Positions 48,694 to 57,157 of a stretch of 64,000 nucleotides of DNA are shown one piece after another. A program made the translations under genes and the position numbers. Within the stretch, counting starts at the first letter, position 1, and each line of letters starts with the position of its first letter. The stretch is from assembly GCA_000403295.2 (NCBI GenBank), contig KE159609.1:190142-254141 (forward strand), written 5' to 3'. Below the pieces are notes generated by a model. The model searched no databases and was not told the origin of the DNA. It saw only the letters and a list, made by a program, of their open reading frames with translations. The DNA is from Lachnospiraceae bacterium M18-1. GTDB taxonomy: Bacteria > Bacillota > Clostridia > Lachnospirales > Lachnospiraceae.

Positions 48694-50964
48694 ATGGCGA
48701 GGGTGAATCACAAGTTAGTAAAACAGCGGCTCAATGAGCAGCGCAGTAAAATTTCAGACCGACAATTCTTCTCGTCCCGTCTTTTGGCGGGACATTTTGA
48801 AGATCTGGCGGCGGCACAGACAAGGCGGTATCGCTATAACCGCCGGGTTCGTGTCAATCTGTATTGGAAACCGAGAGAAAAGCATGTGGCGTCAACGGAC
48901 AATATGTTTGTGCGCATCAATACTGGAAATTCTCTGGTTACAAAGGTAAAAGGGCGAGAAAACCGTTACCAGATTGTGTGCGGTTTGTTTGCACACGAAC
49001 TGGGACATGTCCTTTATACAGACTTTCTGGCAGCACAGACACATACCAACTATTTAGGAAGAGGTCGTTGGTATCCCTATCCACCAGACCTGAAGACAAC
49101 GGCGGATGCACGGAACGAGAAAGCATTCTGGAATTATGTGAAAACTGATCCGAAAAATCTGGAGATGGTGCAGATGATTGCCCATCATATCTCCAATGTA
49201 ATTGAGGATGGGTATATCGAAAACAGGATGCTGAACAATTTTCCAGGCACATTGGGGTACGGTCTTGAAAAGCTGCGGGAGCAGCATTTTGAGCATATCG
49301 AAACGGTGACGCAGATGATTGAGAGTGAAGATGAAGGAAAGCATATTTTTGAAAGCATTCTTCAGATCATGCTCTCGTATGCTAAGTTTGGTGAAATCAA
49401 ATACGGGGACGAACCGCTCAGCGATGAAAGAATTCAGGCGGTGTTTGGTTTGATTACCGATATTGACAGCGCTTTACTGAGCAGGTCCGGAAAAGACCGG
49501 TTGAATGTTGTCAATATGGTGCTGGTAAGGTGCTGGGACTATATCGAATCTTTTTGTGAAGAATGCAAAAAGCGTCAGGAAGAGGCAGTAGCCTCCGGCG
49601 GCTCCGCCAGTCTTGCAGAAACCTTGTCGGAAGTGTTGGGTGCAATTGCCGGTGGTTCCGAAATGGGTGAAGGAAGTAGTACACCGGTGCCGGAAGCCTC
49701 TGGCGGGTCAGAAGAATCTGCGACGGCCGGCAAACGGGCACAGACCCATGCAGATGCCGACAGTGAAGATGACTCTGAGGAAACAGACAGCTCCCAGACT
49801 GACTCTGAAACGGAAGAAAATCCATCTGAGTCTGGGGGAAGCGATAATTCTACAGACGAAGACGCTGCCCCGATAGATGGTGGCAGTTCCGGTTCAGGGA
49901 AACAAGAAACTTCAGATACTGAGCAGGGACGTATTCCTTATCACCAGTCAGAATCACTTTCAGAACCTGTTGGTGGTTCCGTGGAAAAAAACGAAGATTA
50001 TGAGCGGGAGCATTACGACAGTGCGGCTGCTGATATTGAACGTCTTCTGGATAAGATGGCAGAAAAGGCGGCCTGTGAGCAACTGGAGAATGAAAGGATT
50101 CAGGAGCTTAACGATGTCGCTCAGAACATTTCCTATGGGAATATCCATGAAGGAGTACCTATCCGAATCAACCGGATTGCCTCTGTGGATGAGGAGCTTA
50201 TGGAACAGTACGATGCTATTTCAGGACCTTTGCTGAATATTTCCCGCCAGCTGCAGAAGAGTTTGCTCAAGCAGCTCAAGGAAAATCGGAGAGGCGGTAA
50301 ACAGACCGGGCTTATCATGGGCCGCCGTCTGGATGCTCACGCACTGTGCAGGAATGACGGCAAGGTGTTTTATAAGAACAATCTGCCCAATGAGATCCCG
50401 GAACTGGCAGTCGGCCTGCTTCTGGATGAGTCAGGGTCCATGTGTTCCTGTGACCGCTGTACTTATGCCAGAGCTTCAGCTATCATTCTGTATGATTTCT
50501 GCCAGAGCCTGGATATCCCGGTTATGGTCTATGGCCATTCCACTGATTATACCGATGTCGGAAATACAGTAGCATTGTATTCCTATGCGGAATTTGATGG
50601 CTTTGATCATGATGATAAATACCGCATGATGGATATTGCGGCCAGAGGCAGTAACCGTGACGGGGCGGCACTCCGTTTTGTTGCGGAGCAGCTGTCTAAG
50701 CGGCCAGAAGCAGTAAAAATCCTCATACTGGTTTCTGACGGACAGCCTGCTGACAGTGGGTATGGAGGTTCCGCAGCTGAGGAGGACCTTCGCGGCATCA
50801 AGCAGGAGTATCAGCGTAAAGGTATTTTGTTTGTCGCTGCGGCAATCGGAGATGACAAGCAAAACATTGAGAGAATCTACGGAGACTCATTCCTGGATAT
50901 CTCGGATTTAAACCAACTGCCCATAAAACTAACCGCTGTTGTGAAGCGGCATGTGAGGGTATAA
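48694..50964 (+). CDS. VWA-domain protein with HELGH metalloprotease-like motif
   Basis: 756 residues. The N-terminal part has FAHELGHVLYTDFLAAQ (about 103), an HExxH zinc motif. A Ser/Glu/Asp-rich low-complexity linker spans about 330-430. The C-terminal VWA domain (about 560-750) has a MIDAS LLDESGSMCSCD (DxSxS), TYARASAIILYDFCQS and ILILVSDGQPADSGYGGSA. The arrangement resembles CobT-type partners of MoxR ATPases. Start at ATG 48694, AAAGGAGG 11 bases upstream. Possibly a metal-dependent peptidase controlled by the ATPase at 46792. Confidence 0.85.
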   Translation: MARVNHKLVKQRLNEQRSKISDRQFFSSRLLAGHFEDLAAAQTRRYRYNRRVRVNLYWKPREKHVASTDNMFVRINTGNSLVTKVKGRENRYQIVCGLFAHELGHVLYTDFLAAQTHTNYLGRGRWYPYPPDLKTTADARNEKAFWNYVKTDPKNLEMVQMIAHHISNVIEDGYIENRMLNNFPGTLGYGLEKLREQHFEHIETVTQMIESEDEGKHIFESILQIMLSYAKFGEIKYGDEPLSDERIQAVFGLITDIDSALLSRSGKDRLNVVNMVLVRCWDYIESFCEECKKRQEEAVASGGSASLAETLSEVLGAIAGGSEMGEGSSTPVPEASGGSEESATAGKRAQTHADADSEDDSEETDSSQTDSETEENPSESGGSDNSTDEDAAPIDGGSSGSGKQETSDTEQGRIPYHQSESLSEPVGGSVEKNEDYEREHYDSAAADIERLLDKMAEKAACEQLENERIQELNDVAQNISYGNIHEGVPIRINRIASVDEELMEQYDAISGPLLNISRQLQKSLLKQLKENRRGGKQTGLIMGRRLDAHALCRNDGKVFYKNNLPNEIPELAVGLLLDESGSMCSCDRCTYARASAIILYDFCQSLDIPVMVYGHSTDYTDVGNTVALYSYAEFDGFDHDDKYRMMDIAARGSNRDGAALRFVAEQLSKRPEAVKILILVSDGQPADSGYGGSAAEEDLRGIKQEYQRKGILFVAAAIGDDKQNIERIYGDSFLDISDLNQLPIKLTAVVKRHVRV

Positions 50965-50990
50965 CAATATCAAATCATAAAAAAGACGAC

Positions 50991-51016
50991 GGGCAGCTGG
51001 ATTTCTACAGCTGCCC
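50991..51016. terminator. Hairpin after VWA gene
   Basis: GGGCAGCTG (50991-50999) and CAGCTGCCC (51008-51016) form a perfect 9-bp stem. No T run follows, so it may be a weak terminator or an RNA-processing element. Confidence 0.5.
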
Positions 51017-51043
51017 GCCTGTTATTCAGAAAGGAAGGTAATT

Positions 51044-52168
51044 ATGCACTTTTTAACATTAGCAGCTTTAGAAATCTCTCAGATACAGGAAGACAAGGAA
51101 TTGGACAACCAGATTGCAGAGGCGCTGAAGGAATTGGAGCTTCAGAAGCAAATTGAAACAAAGAATTTTATGCTGGATTTTGCGATTGGGAGATGTCAAA
51201 ATCTTCAGTCATCGTTCTCCCGTGCAGTGAATGACGGCGTTTCTGAGCTGATGTATCCTTATTGTGAGTCGCTGGAGGATCCGGAATATCTGGAATTTGA
51301 AGATCGGACAGAAAAACTGCGCGAGGAATATGAGGATGCGGTTGATTGCATAAAGCTGCCTCAAGGAACAGTTGTGGAGCAGTATGGCGATCCACTCTGG
51401 GGCAGATTTGTTGTCCGTGACGGAAAAGTGTTCCAAAGGGATGCAGGATCGCTTCATCATGAAAAGCGTACAAAGAAAGCAAAACGAATGGTGGCTCTGC
51501 CTAATTATCCCCGCAAAAAGCTCTATAAGAGTTTTGAGAAATATGCAGAAGAAAGGTGTGGCTTTTCTTTTGATGAAAAGCATCAAGGCTATGGATATTA
51601 TTATAATCCAAACGCCATATGGGATTGGTATTCCATTGGCGGGCGATGGCCGGAGATGTTCCTGGTAAAGGACGACTGCACTGAGTATTCTATCGGTGAG
51701 CGAAGCTGGTGCAACTCGGACCGGAAATCAGAGGCGCCGGAAGGATACCGGTGGGTATGCGCTGCCAGGAAAAAGGACATTGCGTGGGATGCCATGCGGG
51801 ACTGGCGAAACCAGAAAGCCGCAGAGCGGTTCCATAAGCTTGAACAGATGTTCCTGGCAGGAAAGACGGATCCGGATTTCCATGGAGAGATTGTCCCGGA
51901 CGGAGTTATGCACTGGGGCGAACTGGTTTACCGCAAGGGCTCTACCTTGGAGGAATACCTGGAGGAATATGGGATTCCGGGCAGCTGGAAGTATCCGGTA
52001 GGCTCGCATGACATCGTGGATGAGGACCAGTGGCTGAGCAAAGATGACAGTGTGCTGGATGCAGAATCTGAAAAATATGTTCCAGTAGACTGGCGCAGCT
52101 GCATAGATGGCTACATTGATGATGTGGATGAGGATACGGTACTGGTTGCCGTAGATTATCATATGTGA
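51044..52168 (+). CDS. Unknown element/phage-type protein, 374 residues
   Basis: An N-terminal coiled-coil (ISQIQEDKELDNQIAEALKE, LELQKQIETK) precedes a globular part with NPNAIWDWYSIGGRWPEMF. This WDWYxIGGRW motif occurs in phage and element proteins I remember without a known function. AAAGGAAGGTAATT precedes the ATG. It starts a run of small genes (to 55041) in one operon. Confidence 0.7.
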   Translation: MHFLTLAALEISQIQEDKELDNQIAEALKELELQKQIETKNFMLDFAIGRCQNLQSSFSRAVNDGVSELMYPYCESLEDPEYLEFEDRTEKLREEYEDAVDCIKLPQGTVVEQYGDPLWGRFVVRDGKVFQRDAGSLHHEKRTKKAKRMVALPNYPRKKLYKSFEKYAEERCGFSFDEKHQGYGYYYNPNAIWDWYSIGGRWPEMFLVKDDCTEYSIGERSWCNSDRKSEAPEGYRWVCAARKKDIAWDAMRDWRNQKAAERFHKLEQMFLAGKTDPDFHGEIVPDGVMHWGELVYRKGSTLEEYLEEYGIPGSWKYPVGSHDIVDEDQWLSKDDSVLDAESEKYVPVDWRSCIDGYIDDVDEDTVLVAVDYHM

Positions 52169-52179
52169 GGAGGATTCAG

Positions 52180-52437
52180 ATGAATACATATGTTATTTGT
52201 ATGGACTCTGTATGGGTTCGTGACTCAGAAATGTTTGATATTGTCGGTCTGACAGATGAAGAATTGACGGATATTGATATGTGCGGCACAGATAACGAAG
52301 GCAGATGGCACGATATGGAGCCGACCCCATTTATCGCAGTCATAAAGGCGGAAAGCGAGGAGGAAGCCTGCAAAAAGGCGGCCACCCAAATGCGCTATGA
52401 TCCACGCTGTCTGTTTGCAATAAAAGTTTCAGAATAA
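52180..52437 (+). CDS. Unknown small protein, 85 residues
   Basis: From ATG 52180 (GAGGAGG 7 bases upstream). Contains VWVRDSEMFDIVGLTDEELT and IKAESEEEACKKAATQMRYD. Soluble, acidic. No family recognised; 11 bases after the preceding gene. Confidence 0.65.
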   Translation: MNTYVICMDSVWVRDSEMFDIVGLTDEELTDIDMCGTDNEGRWHDMEPTPFIAVIKAESEEEACKKAATQMRYDPRCLFAIKVSE

Positions 52438-52452
52438 AGGAGGTATCAAAAA

Positions 52453-53316
52453 ATGATTATCAATCGAATCGGTGCTGAGTTTGAATACGACGGCACAACT
52501 TATGTAATCGGCGCTCCCATCGTGGGAACGCCGGAAAGCGAGTATGAGGGTCTGTATGGGACGATTACGGAAATCCGTGATGGAGAGGATAAGGAAACGG
52601 AAAATGAAACGCCGGATATATATTGCTCTTTTGAAGTTCCTGCACTGCCCTGTGAAGTAAAAAAGCTGGAAGAGGTTTTCTCTGAACTGTATGACCAGAA
52701 AAAGACCATTGACGACATCATCCTGGATCTTGTCATCATGGCTCCGTCTATGGTGGAGCCGCTTGATGACCTGAAAGAGTGTCGCCAGCATCCAAGGATT
52801 TATATTCTTTTGGAAGATTGGGCGGTTGACGGCGAACAGGGAAATTCTTCCGAGGTCTATACGGACTTCAATGATGCGAAACGCATACTGGTCCAGAAAC
52901 TGAAAGAGGAGCAGGAAAGCGGCTGTATTCCGCAATGGGTGGATGATGAGAAGTTCAAGGAGCATTCCACGGACTCCCTCTATGAATGTTACATTGACGG
53001 CGAATACTGCGAGAGCCATTACCATATCGCAATCGTCTCTCAGCAGTTCTGCGTTTCCAATCGGTTTGTCAGGGAGATGGGATGGCTTTACCAGGCGTCC
53101 TGCCAGCTTGAAGATTTTGTATCACAGGTGTCAGACTGGGATGAATTGGATCAGCTGACCGATGAGCAATATAACCGCATGGTCCAGGATCCCCGTTTCC
53201 CGGAAAGGCTCCAGAACAAGCTGGGCAAAAACGATTCTTACTGGGAATCTTACTGGGAGAGCGTTTCAGAGGTTGCACATGAGTTTGTGAGTGAGTATCT
53301 GAAAAAGGAGACATAA
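52453..53316 (+). CDS. Unknown element protein, 287 residues
   Basis: Starts IINRIGAEFEYDGTTYVIGA, a beta domain, then acidic helices (CEVKKLEEVFSELYDQKKTI) and a C-terminal part with QEESGCIPQWVDDEKFKEH. AAGGAGG lies upstream of the ATG. Resembles DUF-type phage proteins of Firmicutes but no family is assigned. Confidence 0.7.
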   Translation: MIINRIGAEFEYDGTTYVIGAPIVGTPESEYEGLYGTITEIRDGEDKETENETPDIYCSFEVPALPCEVKKLEEVFSELYDQKKTIDDIILDLVIMAPSMVEPLDDLKECRQHPRIYILLEDWAVDGEQGNSSEVYTDFNDAKRILVQKLKEEQESGCIPQWVDDEKFKEHSTDSLYECYIDGEYCESHYHIAIVSQQFCVSNRFVREMGWLYQASCQLEDFVSQVSDWDELDQLTDEQYNRMVQDPRFPERLQNKLGKNDSYWESYWESVSEVAHEFVSEYLKKET

Positions 53317-53321
53317 AGACT

Positions 53322-53663
53322 ATGAATACAAGGATTAACTATCTCTACCGGGATGCAGACAACTACAAGATGCCAAATTCCTGTGTGGTTATTGGCGAGA
53401 TAAGCGAAGTGCAAATCGCAGAAGTCATATCCTGTTTGGACTGTGGGGAATATTTCATTCCCCGGCAGGTGGGGCTTCCTGAAAAACGCTTTGACAGGTT
53501 TGACGAGGAGGTGGACCATTGCTGGTTTGAATTAAGTGCAGATGGGTTTGAGGCTACCGAAAATGTTTCCAATGTTGACATGACTGTGGTGCAGCTCTTG
53601 GAGTTGTTCCGCAGTGCGAAAAACAACTGGCATGATGACGTGCCATTAGGAGGTGCAGTATGA
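53322..53663 (+). CDS. Unknown small protein, 113 residues
   Basis: Contains VVIGEISEVQIAEVISCLDC and YFIPRQVGLPEKRFDRFDEE; a single CLDC pair. Five bases after the previous stop, GGAG upstream, and overlaps the next start by 4 bases (ATGA). No family recognised. Confidence 0.65.
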   Translation: MNTRINYLYRDADNYKMPNSCVVIGEISEVQIAEVISCLDCGEYFIPRQVGLPEKRFDRFDEEVDHCWFELSADGFEATENVSNVDMTVVQLLELFRSAKNNWHDDVPLGGAV

Positions 53664-54097
53664 GTTACTCAGAATGGCATACTTACGGCTATGGGATCTG
53701 CGTTTCCGATATTACGGATGAGTCTGTGGAACGCCTGCAGAAGCTGATTTCCCTGGCACCGGAGTACCAAAAGAAAATACAGGCATGGCTGGATGAGTGT
53801 GAGATATCGGAGCCGGCCTACGAGGATTATCTGGAGTTCGACCAGGACTATATGCTTGGCCTGGCAACCATCTTAAAAGAAGTGATCCTTGAGGCAGAGG
53901 ACATTGATCTTGTGGCGTGCGACAGCCATGACGGCACGGATTATCTGCTCTATGTGCCGGATTATCCCTGGAACATGGGAAAACACAGACAGCTCATGAC
54001 GGAGGAGGCCGTCGCAGGGCTTTTCCGAAAATATGTTTCCATTTTGACAGATGAGGCGATAGAAATAGATTACCAGTCTGTTGAGAATGGAGGTTAG
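53660..54097 (+). CDS. Unknown element protein, 145 residues
   Basis: SEWHTYGYGICVSDITDESV at the N-terminus and an acidic central region (EPAYEDYLEFDQDYMLGLAT), then DGTDYLLYVPDYPWNMGKHR. AGGAGG precedes the ATG. Function unknown; last gene before the DNA methylase. Confidence 0.65.
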   Translation: MSYSEWHTYGYGICVSDITDESVERLQKLISLAPEYQKKIQAWLDECEISEPAYEDYLEFDQDYMLGLATILKEVILEAEDIDLVACDSHDGTDYLLYVPDYPWNMGKHRQLMTEEAVAGLFRKYVSILTDEAIEIDYQSVENGG

Positions 54098-54108
54098 GAG
54101 GTGGCGTT

Positions 54109-55041
54109 ATGCCTTATAAAAGCGATACAAGGCCGCTGACCAGCATCGTCTCCTATCCGGAGCGTGGCGAAGGCGGCAACAACCGTTACCGGGGGAACTG
54201 TTCCCCCAGACTGATCGAGGACCTTCTGGAGTTCTTCCAGCCGGCAGAAATCTGCGATTATATGTGCGGAAGCGGGACGACCAAAGCGGCGGCGGACAAG
54301 CTGGGTATTGGCAGTCATCTCTATGACCTGCACAGCGGTTTTGACATCATGAACTGCGAGATCCCGGAGCGCCCGGAGTTTATATTCTGGCACCCTCCAT
54401 ACTGGGATATCGTGACCTATTCGGATGTCATGTACAAAGCGGCGGATGTCCAGAAGAGCTACGGCTATGACCCGAGGCAGTATGACCTGTCACGCATACC
54501 GGACTGGGCAGGCTTTGTGGAAAAAATGAATTACGCCATGATGAAGCAGTTTTCTGCCCTTGAAAAAGGCGGCAGGATGGCGGTGCTGATGGGCGATATC
54601 AAGAAGAAAGGCGTGCTGTACAGTATGCTTTCCGAGATCGTCAAACCGGGGTCTTTGGAGAATATCATTATCAAGGCCCAGCATAACTGCTTTTCAGACC
54701 AGATCCAGTATAGCGGGAAATTCATACCGATCTTACATGAGTATGTGATGATTGTCCGAAAGGATTCACCGCTTTTGGTTCCGATTATCATGGCAAAGAA
54801 AACGGAGGTCGATATCCGGGATATGCCGGGAGCGACATGGCGTGATGTGGTTGCTGCCGTTTTGGAACAGTGCAGCGAGCCGGTGACGCTCACGTTTCTC
54901 TATGAGAAAATAGAGCCGCACAAAAAAGCACAGGCAAATAAGTGGTGGAAAGAAAAAATCCGCCAAACGCTTCAGATCAATCCTACATACTTCTTTCATG
55001 ATGGCAGGGGAATGTGGTCGTTGAACAGAAGCGCAGCATAG
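54109..55041 (+). CDS. DNA methyltransferase with HPPY motif
   Basis: 310 residues. SAM motif I ICDYMCGSGTTKAAADKLGI (about 43-62) and motif IV FIFWHPPYWDIVTYSD (about 90), then ALEKGGRMAVLMGDIKKKGV. HPPY replaces the usual DPPY/NPPY (adenine) or SPPY (cytosine N4), so target-base specificity cannot be read. A C-terminal winged-helix-like region (TWRDVVAAVLEQCSEPVTLT, WWKEKIRQTLQINP) may bind DNA. Likely an orphan modification enzyme of the element. Confidence 0.82.
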   Translation: MPYKSDTRPLTSIVSYPERGEGGNNRYRGNCSPRLIEDLLEFFQPAEICDYMCGSGTTKAAADKLGIGSHLYDLHSGFDIMNCEIPERPEFIFWHPPYWDIVTYSDVMYKAADVQKSYGYDPRQYDLSRIPDWAGFVEKMNYAMMKQFSALEKGGRMAVLMGDIKKKGVLYSMLSEIVKPGSLENIIIKAQHNCFSDQIQYSGKFIPILHEYVMIVRKDSPLLVPIIMAKKTEVDIRDMPGATWRDVVAAVLEQCSEPVTLTFLYEKIEPHKKAQANKWWKEKIRQTLQINPTYFFHDGRGMWSLNRSAA

Positions 55042-55050
55042 TATCTGCGT

Positions 55051-55088
55051 CTGGGGGATGTCTTTTGTAGGCATCCCTCAGTTGCTTT
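55051..55088 (+). terminator. Terminator after DNA methylase operon
   Basis: CTGGGGGATG (55051-55060) pairs with CATCCCTCAG (55072-55081) with one wobble, then a T-rich tail. Confidence 0.65.
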
Positions 55089-55156
55089 AACTATATGTAG
55101 AAGAAGGATGGCCTTTTTGCTATAATACAAATATACTTATGAACAGGAGGCGAAAT

Positions 55157-55483
55157 ATGTCTGTTTATTATAATCCGGACACGTACAGAAAAATTATCAG
55201 AAATGGTGAAGAATGTTGGGTATATGATTGGGGCAAAAATGCTGATATAAATTCGTTCAATTATATGCTGGATCGCTGGGAGGGCACTCAGCAACAATTT
55301 TTTATCAATGGTGAGACCAAGCAATATTTTCTTATTAATAAACAAGAGCGTACTGTCATGGAAATATCAAATCCAGAAGTAATAAGGTTCCTGTATGAGA
55401 ATCTTTATATGGCGAATATTAACGAAACTTTTATCGAACTGTTTACCTCAATCGGAGGGTTTAAAACAGTAAAGTACGAGTAG
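55157..55483 (+). CDS. Unknown protein, 108 residues
   Basis: From ATG 55157 (AGGAGGCGAAAT). Contains YNPDTYRKIIRNGEECWVYD and INGETKQYFLINKQERTVME. It has its own TATAAT (about 55122) and flanking terminators, so is a single-gene unit. AT-rich cargo; no family recognised. Confidence 0.65.
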   Translation: MSVYYNPDTYRKIIRNGEECWVYDWGKNADINSFNYMLDRWEGTQQQFFINGETKQYFLINKQERTVMEISNPEVIRFLYENLYMANINETFIELFTSIGGFKTVKYE

Positions 55484-55499
55484 ATTCTGATTTTTTCTT

Positions 55500-55529
55500 G
55501 GGGATGTCGTTTCGGCGGCATCCCTTTTT
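55500..55529 (+). terminator. Terminator after 55157 gene
   Basis: GGGATGTCG (55501-55509) pairs with CGGCATCCC (55516-55524) with a wobble, then TTTTT. Confidence 0.75.
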
Positions 55530-55573
55530 GTATAACTGTTTTCAATTTGGATATACTAATCTCCGGGAGTTCT

Positions 55574-55622
55574 ATTTACATTCGCACTTCAATAGTGTAT
55601 AATGTGGAGTGCGGATGTAAAT
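55574..55622 (+). promoter_or_regulatory. AbiE promoter flanked by 15-bp inverted operator repeats
   Basis: TTTACA (55575-55580), 17 bases, TATAAT (55598-55603). The promoter is embraced by ATTTACATTCGCACT (55574-55588) and AGTGCGGATGTAAAT (55608-55622), inverted repeats with one mismatch. AbiEi proteins are known to repress by binding inverted repeats at their promoters. Confidence 0.75.
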
Positions 55623-56241
55623 GAAACCAAGGAGGTGCATTGATACGGACACGATTTGGACTAAAATTCAAACAATTGCAGAAAAAAGCAATGGGTTTGT
55701 TAAGACTTCTGATATTGAGGCGGCTGGAATCAGCAGACCGATGTTGAAAAAGTATGTTGATATGGGGAAATTAGATCCGGTGCGAAAAGGGTTATATACT
55801 TTGACCGATGAATTTACTGACGAGTTTGCGCTTCTTCAGGCACAAAGTGCAAAGATAATATATTCATATGGCACCGCATTGTTCTTTTGGGGGATGTCGG
55901 ACAGGGCGCCGAACATCTTGGATATAACGCTGCCTCGCGGAACGAACATCAGCAGGTTAAGGCGTGATAATCCAAATTTACGTTGTCATTATGTGCAGAC
56001 GGAAGTTTACGATCTTGGAATAACAGAAACAAAATCCCCTCAAGGCGGGATGGTAAAGCTGTATGACAGGGAGCGCTGTATTTGTGATGTGATCCGGGAT
56101 AAGGATCAAATTGAACTGCAGCTTTTTACGCAGGCAATTAAGGACTATTTTAAGACAAATCCAAATAACCGAAAATTGCTGAAATATGGCAAGGTATTTG
56201 GAATTGAAGATAAGATAAGAACATATATGGAGGTTTTATAA
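55621..56241 (+). CDS. abiEi: AbiEi antitoxin (type IV toxin-antitoxin, transcriptional repressor)
   Basis: 206 residues if ATG 55621 is used. N-terminal winged HTH (KSNGFVKTSDIEAAGISRPM, LKKYVDMGKLDPVRKGLYTL) and C-terminal antitoxin domain (ALFFWGMSDRAPNILDITLP, YDRERCICDVIRDKDQIELQ). The start is uncertain: AAGGAGG at 55629 lies inside the frame, implying initiation a few codons later at a non-ATG codon, whereas ATG 55621 would give an 11-base leader. Stop overlaps abiEii start by one base. Confidence 0.9.
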   Translation: MKPRRCIDTDTIWTKIQTIAEKSNGFVKTSDIEAAGISRPMLKKYVDMGKLDPVRKGLYTLTDEFTDEFALLQAQSAKIIYSYGTALFFWGMSDRAPNILDITLPRGTNISRLRRDNPNLRCHYVQTEVYDLGITETKSPQGGMVKLYDRERCICDVIRDKDQIELQLFTQAIKDYFKTNPNNRKLLKYGKVFGIEDKIRTYMEVL

Positions 56242-57080
56242 TGAAGACACCGGAACAACTAAAAGGAGCCATTCGCAGCATGGCAGCGAAGAAAAATCTT
56301 CGTGCACAGGAAGTGCTGCAGATGTTTTTATTTGAAAGAATCATTGATCGTTTGGCAGCTTCATCCTTTCGGGACAATTTTATTTTGAAGGGCGGACTCT
56401 TGATATCATCAATGATCGGTATTGGTGAACGCACTACTATGGATATGGACACAACGGCGCGTGGTATTCAGATGGAAGAGGACGAGATCGTTTCTGCAGT
56501 CAAAGAGATTATCGCAATGGATGTGGGAGACGGAATTTCTTTTGAATTTCAGAAAATTGAACCAATCCGCGAGGATGATGCGTACAATAATTTCCGGGTT
56601 CATCTGCGTGCAAAATACGGGAAGATTGACAGCCCAATGAAGATAGACATTACTACCGGAGATATTATTACGCCTGCAGCCATTCGTTATGATTTCCCGT
56701 TTGTGTTTGAGGAGAAAACGGTTTCGGTCATGGCATATACGCTTGAGACAGTGCTTGCGGAAAAATATGAAACGATTATCCGCAGAAACATTGGAACTAC
56801 AAGGGCAAGGGATTATTATGATTTACATACTCTTTACCGCAGCCGTAAAGATGTGGTTCAGATGGAGGTTCTGAGAGCAGCAGTTATTCATACTGCGGAG
56901 AAAAGAGATTCGGTTGATGATATCATGGACTGGAGAGATATTTTGAAGGATATCTGTGAAGAGCCGCAGTTATATCTTCTGTGGGATAATTATGCTGCGG
57001 ACAACAAATACATTGGAGATTTGAAATTCAATGAAGTTCTTGATACAGTGGACGAAATTGCAAAGATTCTTGATTTGTGA
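56241..57080 (+). CDS. abiEii: AbiEii toxin (nucleotidyltransferase)
   Basis: 279 residues. Nucleotidyl-transferase AbiEii motifs: DNFILKGGLLISSMIGIGER (motif I KGG), TTMDMDTTARG (the DxD pair), KIDITTGDIITPAAIRYDFP, and motif AETLE-type ETVLAEKYETIIRRN with RARDYYDLHTLYR. AbiE toxins modify a cellular target, commonly tRNA, in response to phage; a defence or stabilisation cargo. Paired with the repressor-antitoxin upstream. Confidence 0.92.
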   Translation: MKTPEQLKGAIRSMAAKKNLRAQEVLQMFLFERIIDRLAASSFRDNFILKGGLLISSMIGIGERTTMDMDTTARGIQMEEDEIVSAVKEIIAMDVGDGISFEFQKIEPIREDDAYNNFRVHLRAKYGKIDSPMKIDITTGDIITPAAIRYDFPFVFEEKTVSVMAYTLETVLAEKYETIIRRNIGTTRARDYYDLHTLYRSRKDVVQMEVLRAAVIHTAEKRDSVDDIMDWRDILKDICEEPQLYLLWDNYAADNKYIGDLKFNEVLDTVDEIAKILDL

Positions 57081-57157
57081 TATCAAGTAAGAAAAGATTA
57101 AATTTTTTTTGAAACACTTATAATAGAAATCGGAATTTGAAAGTGAGGTGTAATTAA

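Noticed and set aside
52527..52802. Additional transfer genes (relaxase, T4SS) in the large element
   Set aside because: None recognised anywhere in the window; conjugation genes, if any, lie outside, so I do not call the element conjugative with certainty.
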